Assembly (NCBI GenBank): GCA_944372595.1
Contig: CALVZT010000034.1
Coordinates: 1-7,585 of the forward strand
DNA length: 7,585 bases
Origin: an uncultured Clostridia bacterium
GTDB taxonomy: Bacteria > Bacillota > Clostridia > Christensenellales > UBA1242
Direction: 5' to 3'
Shown: positions 4,331 through 7,585 of the stretch, in pieces
Position numbering within the stretch: position 1 is the stretch's first letter
Layout of the letters: each line of letters opens with the position of its first letter
The notes under the pieces: generated by a model
The model's database searches: none
What the model was told of the DNA's origin: nothing
Seen by the model: only the letters and a program-made list of their open reading frames with translations
Made by a program: the position numbers and the translations under genes

Positions 4331-4771
4331 ATGATAATAAAACAAGTTGAAACAAAAAAAGAAATTGAAGAATTTAGACAAATGGAATATGATGTATCTG
4401 TTTACTTTTTAAAGTATGCGAGAAATATTGATATTTATGATAAAAAGGTAGAAAATTATACTTATAAAGATACAGAAAAATATCTTTCGTCAAAATATAA
4501 AAAATTTGTTGGATATGAAGGCGGTAACATTACTAGTATGATTATGATTAAAAGAAAAAAGTCTATTTATGATGGCAAGTATGTTACTGAAATAGTTGAT
4601 TTATATGTTAAACCAGAATATAGAAGCAAGGGGTATGGTAAAGAACTTATTGATTTTATTAAAAACAAATTTAATCGTAGAATTGAGTTAAGTTGTTTTT
4701 ATAATGCTCCAGCAAATGAATTTTATAAAAAAATTGGGCTAAAAACACTTGAAGTTGTATATTCAAATTAA
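4331..4771 (+). CDS. GNAT-family N-acetyltransferase
   Basis: This 146-residue protein shows the GNAT core. EIVDLYVKPEYRSKGYGKELIDFIKNKF is motif A, with RSKGYG matching the R/QxxGxG acetyl-CoA pyrophosphate loop. Motif B follows (IELSCFYNAPANEFYKKIGLKTLE), where the FYKKIGL helix is typical of small GNATs. The family transfers acetyl groups from acetyl-CoA to amines on antibiotics, proteins or small molecules. The acceptor cannot be predicted here. I place the start at ATG 4331, eight bases after AGGAG (4318-4322). An in-frame TTG at 4304 would add nine residues but would lie inside the promoter -10 region. It has its own promoter and sits between two terminators, so it is probably monocistronic and functionally independent of the radical SAM cassette. 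Confidence 0.85.
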   Translation: MIIKQVETKKEIEEFRQMEYDVSVYFLKYARNIDIYDKKVENYTYKDTEKYLSSKYKKFVGYEGGNITSMIMIKRKKSIYDGKYVTEIVDLYVKPEYRSKGYGKELIDFIKNKFNRRIELSCFYNAPANEFYKKIGLKTLEVVYSN

Positions 4772-4797
4772 TTTATTTTACAGGTTATTTAACATAT

Positions 4798-4836
4798 AAA
4801 AAGCTTTAAGATTATATTAATCCTAAAGCTTTTTTT
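4798..4836. terminator. Bidirectional terminator between GNAT and trpS
   Basis: AAAAAGCTTTAAGATT (4798-4813) pairs with 4819-4834 with one mismatch around ATATT. T-runs follow on both strands. It can terminate the GNAT transcript (+) and the convergent trpS transcript (-). The trpS stop codon (4812-4814) and its last six or so codons lie inside the hairpin. Confidence 0.85.
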
Positions 4837-5813
4837 GTTTTGTTTAATGTTAAACTAGCTGTAATCTTTGCTTTTTTAGCACCTTTTTTTAAGATTTTAT
4901 TTAACAATCGAGGATTGTTATATTTTTTATAATTATTTTGAAGATTAGTTAAAAGTTCACATACTTTATCAGCTACATCTTTTTTAAATTGTCCATATCC
5001 AATATTTTTATATTTTTCTTCAATTTCTTGAATACTTGTTTTTGTAATTTTTGCTAGTATGCTAATAAGGTTTGAAATTCCGGGCTGATTTTCTTCATCA
5101 TAACGAATTGTATTATAACTATCAGTTTGAGCTGACATTATTTTTTTTCTAGCAATATCTATATTATCCATTAAGAATATAGTTCCTTTGTTATCAGAGT
5201 TATCTGATTTGTTCATTTTTTCTAAAGGATTTTGTAGGTTTAATATTTTGTTTGCTATTGGAGAAATAAAAACATCGGGCATTACAAATGTTTCTCCATA
5301 TCTTTTATTAAATTTTTCTGCCAAATCTCTAGTAAGTTCTACATGTTGTTGTTGGTCAAGTCCAACGGGAACAATATTAGTGTTATAAAGTAGGATATCT
5401 CCAACCATTAATGTTGGATAAACAAATAATCCTGTATCTACTCCATCTTTTTGACATTTTTCAGATTTTAACTTAAATTGAGTCATTCTTTTTAATTGAC
5501 CTATTTTTGTTTGAAAAGTCATAATAAATCCTAATTCTCCATGCTCAAGAACATCACTTTGTTTAAAAACAATGGTTTTATTAGGATTAATTCCACAAGC
5601 TAAATACATTGCTATGCAGTCATAGATAGATTTTTTTAATGTTTCAGGTTCTTTTGGACTGGTTATAGCATGTAAATCTGCTATAAAAATATAACTTTTA
5701 TATTGATTTTGTTTCTCTACAAAATTACTTATCGCACCAAGATAATTTCCTAAGGTTAAATTCCCGCTAGGTCTCACTCCTGTGAGCATAACTTTATTTA
5801 ATTTATTTTTCAT
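4812..5813 (-). CDS. trpS: Tryptophanyl-tRNA synthetase
   Basis: This 333-residue class Ic synthetase is cytoplasmic and charges tRNA-Trp with tryptophan using ATP. The N-terminal GVRPSGNLTLGNYLGA (12-27) is the HIGH-region signature of TrpRS. IADLHAIT (44-51), a TrpRS-typical strand, and the substrate-binding stretch GDILLYNTNIVPVGLDQQQHVELTRDLA (138-165) are well conserved. The KMSKS loop reads KMNKSD (199-204), with Asn in place of the first Ser, an uncommon but conservative change. Length is normal. The ATG at 5811-5813 is preceded by AAGGAGTG (5818-5825). Immediately upstream is an intrinsic terminator at the end of a 190-nt leader that encodes a Trp-containing peptide, so expression is probably controlled by attenuation. 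The 3' end lies inside the shared terminator with the convergent GNAT gene. Confidence 0.97.
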   Translation of the reverse strand: MKNKLNKVMLTGVRPSGNLTLGNYLGAISNFVEKQNQYKSYIFIADLHAITSPKEPETLKKSIYDCIAMYLACGINPNKTIVFKQSDVLEHGELGFIMTFQTKIGQLKRMTQFKLKSEKCQKDGVDTGLFVYPTLMVGDILLYNTNIVPVGLDQQQHVELTRDLAEKFNKRYGETFVMPDVFISPIANKILNLQNPLEKMNKSDNSDNKGTIFLMDNIDIARKKIMSAQTDSYNTIRYDEENQPGISNLISILAKITKTSIQEIEEKYKNIGYGQFKKDVADKVCELLTNLQNNYKKYNNPRLLNKILKKGAKKAKITASLTLNKTKKALGLI

Positions 5814-5826
5814 TTTTCACTCCTTA

Positions 5827-5873
5827 ATAAAAAAGTCTGCTATTAGTTTTATACAAAACATATAAGCAGACTT
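5827..5873 (-). terminator. Attenuator terminator in the trpS leader
   Basis: On the - strand AAGTCTGCT (5873-5865) pairs perfectly with AGCAGACTT (5841-5833), followed by six Ts (5834-5829). Inside the loop GTTTT and AAAAC form a second stem. The U-run ends just before the trpS ribosome binding site, so terminated transcripts would not include trpS. Confidence 0.85.
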
Positions 5874-6006
5874 CAAATATTTTTAAATTTAATTCATTTA
5901 TATGTTTTGTGATTTATGCAAAAAACATTCACAAAACATATTTGTTTTGCAAATGTTATAATCGCCAAATCCAAAGCATAAATGAATTAACCATATTATC
6001 TCCTTT
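5833..6006 (-). promoter_or_regulatory. Leader-peptide transcription attenuator of trpS
   Basis: Reading the - strand: leader peptide (5994-5956); then CAAAACA (A, 5949-5943); ATATGTTTTGTGA (B, 5941-5929); TCACAAAACATAT (C, 5912-5900); and ATATGTTTTGT (D, 5863-5853), which lies inside the terminator hairpin. A can pair with B (7 bp), B with C (13 bp) and C with D (11 bp), each excluding its neighbour. C continues into ATAAATGAATTAA (5901-5889), which is also complementary over 13 bp to the leader coding region (5990-5978). Inferred logic: a ribosome stalled at the Trp codons leaves A free, A:B forms, C:D forms and the terminator is prevented. A ribosome reaching the stop covers A, B:C forms and the terminator folds. 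The pairings are seen; the mechanism is inference. Confidence 0.8.
5956..5994 (-). CDS. trpS leader peptide with two Trp codons (MVNSFMLWIWRL)
   Basis: This 12-codon ORF has a perfect AAAGGAG ribosome binding site (6006-6000) five bases before its ATG. It reads MVNSFMLWIWRL, with TGG codons at 5973-5971 and 5967-5965 separated by one Ile codon. Two tryptophans in twelve residues is far above normal use. The ORF is directly followed by the alternative hairpins and terminator that precede trpS. Ribosomes would pause here when charged tRNA-Trp is scarce, which is just when more synthetase is needed. It is analogous to the TrpL peptide of proteobacterial trp operons. The peptide itself probably has no other role. 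Confidence 0.85.
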   Translation of the reverse strand: MVNSFMLWIWRL

Positions 6007-6012
6007 GATTCT

Positions 6013-6041
6013 ATTATATTTTTCATTAATGATTTTGTCAA
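6013..6041 (-). promoter_or_regulatory. Consensus sigma-A promoter of trpS
   Basis: On the - strand TTGACA (6041-6036) and TATAAT (6018-6013) are both perfect and separated by 17 bp. Transcription should start near 6006, at the first bases of the leader-peptide ribosome binding site. The promoter lies in the short gap after comFC, giving trpS its own regulated start. No terminator is seen after comFC, so read-through is also possible. Confidence 0.9.
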
Positions 6042-6068
6042 TAGTTTAAGTCAAGAAACTGAAAAAAA

Positions 6069-6818
6069 TTAATTAATTTGATTTCTTGCTATAGCACAAA
6101 CATAAACATTTTTTGCTTTAGAAAGCAGGTTTGCACAAGTATTCACAGTTGCGCCTGTAGTAACAATATCATCAACTAATAAAATATTTTTATCCTTAAT
6201 TAAATTTTTATCTATTAAAAGACGCATACTATCTCTTAAATTTTCTTGTCTAGTTGTATAATCCAAATTTTTCTGTGTTTTAGTGAGAACATTTTTTTCT
6301 AAAGTTTCAATAAGTGGAATATTTAACAAAGAAGAAATTTCTTCTGCTAAGAGTTTTGACTGATTATAGCCACGCTTTTTAATTGTTTTTTTATGAGATG
6401 GAACAAAAGTAACAAAATCAATATTTAAGTCTTTTTCGTCGTTTAGTCTATTTACTATCAATTTTGAAAAAGGTTTTACAAGAAATTTGCCATTATCAGA
6501 TTTAAGTTTTAAAATTGCGCTTCTAACTTTTCGACTATAATTTAGCGGACAAAAGCACTTTTTAAAATATAACGATTTGTGAGAAAGTTTATCTTTGCAA
6601 TGGTCGCAAATCTTATTATCATTTTTTATTTTCATATCACAAATTTGACATTTATGACCTATATTAAATATTTCATCTTCTTTATTTTCTAAACATTGTT
6701 CGCAAAAAAATCCATCACAATTTAAATCTTTTCCACAAAGAATACATTTAAATTTGTCAGGGTATAAACCATCAAGTAACAAATCTTTAAATTTTAATAT
6801 TTTTTCGATAATTTTCAT
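6069..6818 (-). CDS. comFC: ComF family phosphoribosyltransferase-like competence protein
   Basis: This 249-residue protein belongs to the ComFC/GntX family, needed for DNA uptake during natural transformation in some Firmicutes and linked to later DNA-processing steps in others. The N-terminal part has four CxxC pairs (C25-C28, C39-C42, C57-C60, C71-C74), a double zinc-binding module. The C-terminal half is a type I phosphoribosyltransferase fold: KKRGYNQSKLLAEEIS (about 144-159) is the family's RGYNQ signature, and ILLVDDIVTTGATVN (212-226) is the PRPP-binding loop. The length is usual. The ATG at 6816-6818 follows a weak AAAAGG (6829-6824). It lies 41 bp after recD2 on the same strand with no terminator between, so the two are likely co-transcribed, an arrangement common in Firmicutes. 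The small-molecule or partner role of the PRTase domain is not settled. Confidence 0.92.
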   Translation of the reverse strand: MKIIEKILKFKDLLLDGLYPDKFKCILCGKDLNCDGFFCEQCLENKEDEIFNIGHKCQICDMKIKNDNKICDHCKDKLSHKSLYFKKCFCPLNYSRKVRSAILKLKSDNGKFLVKPFSKLIVNRLNDEKDLNIDFVTFVPSHKKTIKKRGYNQSKLLAEEISSLLNIPLIETLEKNVLTKTQKNLDYTTRQENLRDSMRLLIDKNLIKDKNILLVDDIVTTGATVNTCANLLSKAKNVYVCAIARNQIN

Positions 6819-6829
6819 AATTGCCTTTT

Positions 6830-6847
6830 AATTAATTATAATTAATT
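6830..6847. repeat. 18-bp all-AT palindrome between recD2 and comFC
   Basis: AATTAATT (6830-6837) and AATTAATT (6840-6847) flank TA, making a perfect palindrome. It lies just upstream of the comFC ribosome binding site. In such AT-rich DNA it may be fortuitous. It is not followed by a T-run that would make it a terminator. Confidence 0.35.
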
Positions 6848-6859
6848 TGTTAAATGTTA

Positions 6860-7585
6860 TTAGTCAAAAAGTTCTTTTATTTTTTTATCTGCTTCAACTA
6901 ATAAAGGTTTTAAAAGTGTTAAACGCTTTACTGTATAATTATTGCTTACCATTCTTTTTATATTTTTTTGTTCACCAACAATAACTACCATTTTCTTTGC
7001 TCTTGTAACAGCTGTATAGAGAAGATTTTTTGTTAAAATTAAATTTGGACCTGCGATTGCTGGGATTATAACAACATCAAATTCAGAGCCTTGGCTTTTA
7101 TGAATAGTTATTGCATAAGCTAGTGATAGTTGATTTACTTCTGTTCTTGGATAAATACATTGTCTGCCATCTTCAAACTGAACAAGAATTTCATTAGTTT
7201 GAAAGTCTATTTCTTCAATAAAACCAATATCACCATTAAAAACGCCTTCTCCTTCTTCTTCGATAAAACCATTTAATTTTTTCCAAATCAAATTATAATT
7301 GTTTGCTGTTTGCATAACTTTATCACCAACTCTGAAAATGTTATCTCCGACAGGAATTTCCATTTTTTTGATTGTAGGGGGATTTAACATAGCTTGTAAA
7401 CTTTTGTTTAAATTATCAATGCCACATAAACCAGCTTTTAAAGGTGCCAATACTTGTATTTGACTGCAATCAAGTCCTGTAAAAGATGGAAGTCGACGAT
7501 TGACTAAATCTACAATTGAATTTTTTATAGAATTTGTATCAGATTTTTCTTCAAAAAAGAAGTCTTTACAACTATTATCAATAAT
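6860..7585 (-). CDS. recD2: RecD2-type helicase (RecD/TraA family), C-terminal part
   Basis: The visible 241 residues are the C-terminal end of a superfamily 1B 5'-3' DNA helicase. The frame is open to the window edge, so the start lies outside; the methionine codon at 7450 is internal. QIQVLAPLKAGLCGIDNLNKSLQ, then FRVGDKVMQTANNYNLIW and GEGVFNGDIGFI, are RecD2 helicase domain 2 signatures. YAITIHKSQGSEFDVVIIP is motif V, and NLLYTAVTRAKKMVVIVG motif VI with the arginine finger in AVTRAK. RecD2 acts without RecBC in Firmicutes, in replication-fork maintenance and repair. Full-length proteins have about 720-850 residues, so roughly one third is present. It precedes comFC by 41 bp in the same direction. 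Confidence 0.93.
   Translation of the reverse strand: MIDNSCKDFFFEEKSDTNSIKNSIVDLVNRRLPSFTGLDCSQIQVLAPLKAGLCGIDNLNKSLQAMLNPPTIKKMEIPVGDNIFRVGDKVMQTANNYNLIWKKLNGFIEEEGEGVFNGDIGFIEEIDFQTNEILVQFEDGRQCIYPRTEVNQLSLAYAITIHKSQGSEFDVVIIPAIAGPNLILTKNLLYTAVTRAKKMVVIVGEQKNIKRMVSNNYTVKRLTLLKPLLVEADKKIKELFD

Noticed and set aside
5188..5388. 66-codon + strand ORF inside trpS
   Set aside because: It is antisense to the conserved TrpRS core, with no ribosome binding site or recognisable domain.
5814..6006. T-box riboswitch upstream of trpS
   Set aside because: Neither the T-box antiterminator sequence AGGGUGGNACCGCG nor a stem I arrangement is present. The leader is short and contains a translated Trp-rich ORF instead.
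6860..7450. RecD2-like gene starting at the ATG at 7450
   Set aside because: The frame continues upstream to the window edge with helicase-family sequence (DLVNRRLPSFTGLDCSQIQVL), and this Met has no ribosome binding site. It is an internal codon of a gene cut by the window end.
1..7585. CRISPR array, tRNA or rRNA genes, complete insertion sequence
   Set aside because: No regularly spaced repeats, no cloverleaf with TTC-like arms, no conserved rRNA stretches and no transposase or integrase motifs were found on either strand.

Overview
The window is AT-rich and uses the standard code (TGA as stop), with strong AAGGAGG-type ribosome binding sites, TTGACA/TATAAT promoters and hairpin-plus-U-run terminators. 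With the adjacent recD2-comFC pair, this points to a low-GC Bacillota (Firmicutes) chromosome, Clostridia-like or a related class. I cannot name the species.

Left part (about 1-1810, + strand): a small accessory operon. It encodes a winged-helix DNA-binding protein, a protein resembling the uracil-DNA-glycosylase superfamily, and a truncated FtsZ/tubulin-like GTPase that keeps the GTP-binding half but lacks the T7 catalytic loop and the C-terminal polymerisation domain. An intrinsic terminator closes the operon. I do not recognise this trio as a described system.

Middle (about 1684-4285, + strand): a gene-free stretch carrying three large inverted repeats besides that terminator leads to a consensus promoter with a 21-bp perfect palindrome just downstream of its -10. 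It drives a tight cassette: an RlmN/Cfr-like radical SAM enzyme, a second radical SAM enzyme with an unusual CX11CX2C cluster motif, a short methyltransferase, and a 39-residue ORF. That ORF is the missing C-terminus of the RlmN/Cfr-like enzyme, with its diagnostic AACGQL motif and methyl-carrying cysteine. The methylsynthase therefore looks split, with two genes lodged between body and tail. A 9-bp repeat at the two junctions would restore one frame if the 1217 bp between them were removed. A separate GNAT acetyltransferase gene follows.

Right part (4798-7585, - strand): core genes in the order recD2 (5' end outside the window), comFC, trpS. Between comFC and trpS lies a self-contained transcription attenuator: consensus promoter, a 12-codon leader peptide MVNSFMLWIWRL with two Trp codons, a chain of mutually exclusive pairings, and an intrinsic terminator just before the trpS ribosome binding site. 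Low-GC Firmicutes usually control trpS by a T-box, so a Trp-codon leader peptide here is notable.

The most interesting items are the split RlmN/Cfr-like enzyme and its cassette, the trpS leader-peptide attenuator, and the truncated FtsZ-like protein in the HTH/UDG-like operon.
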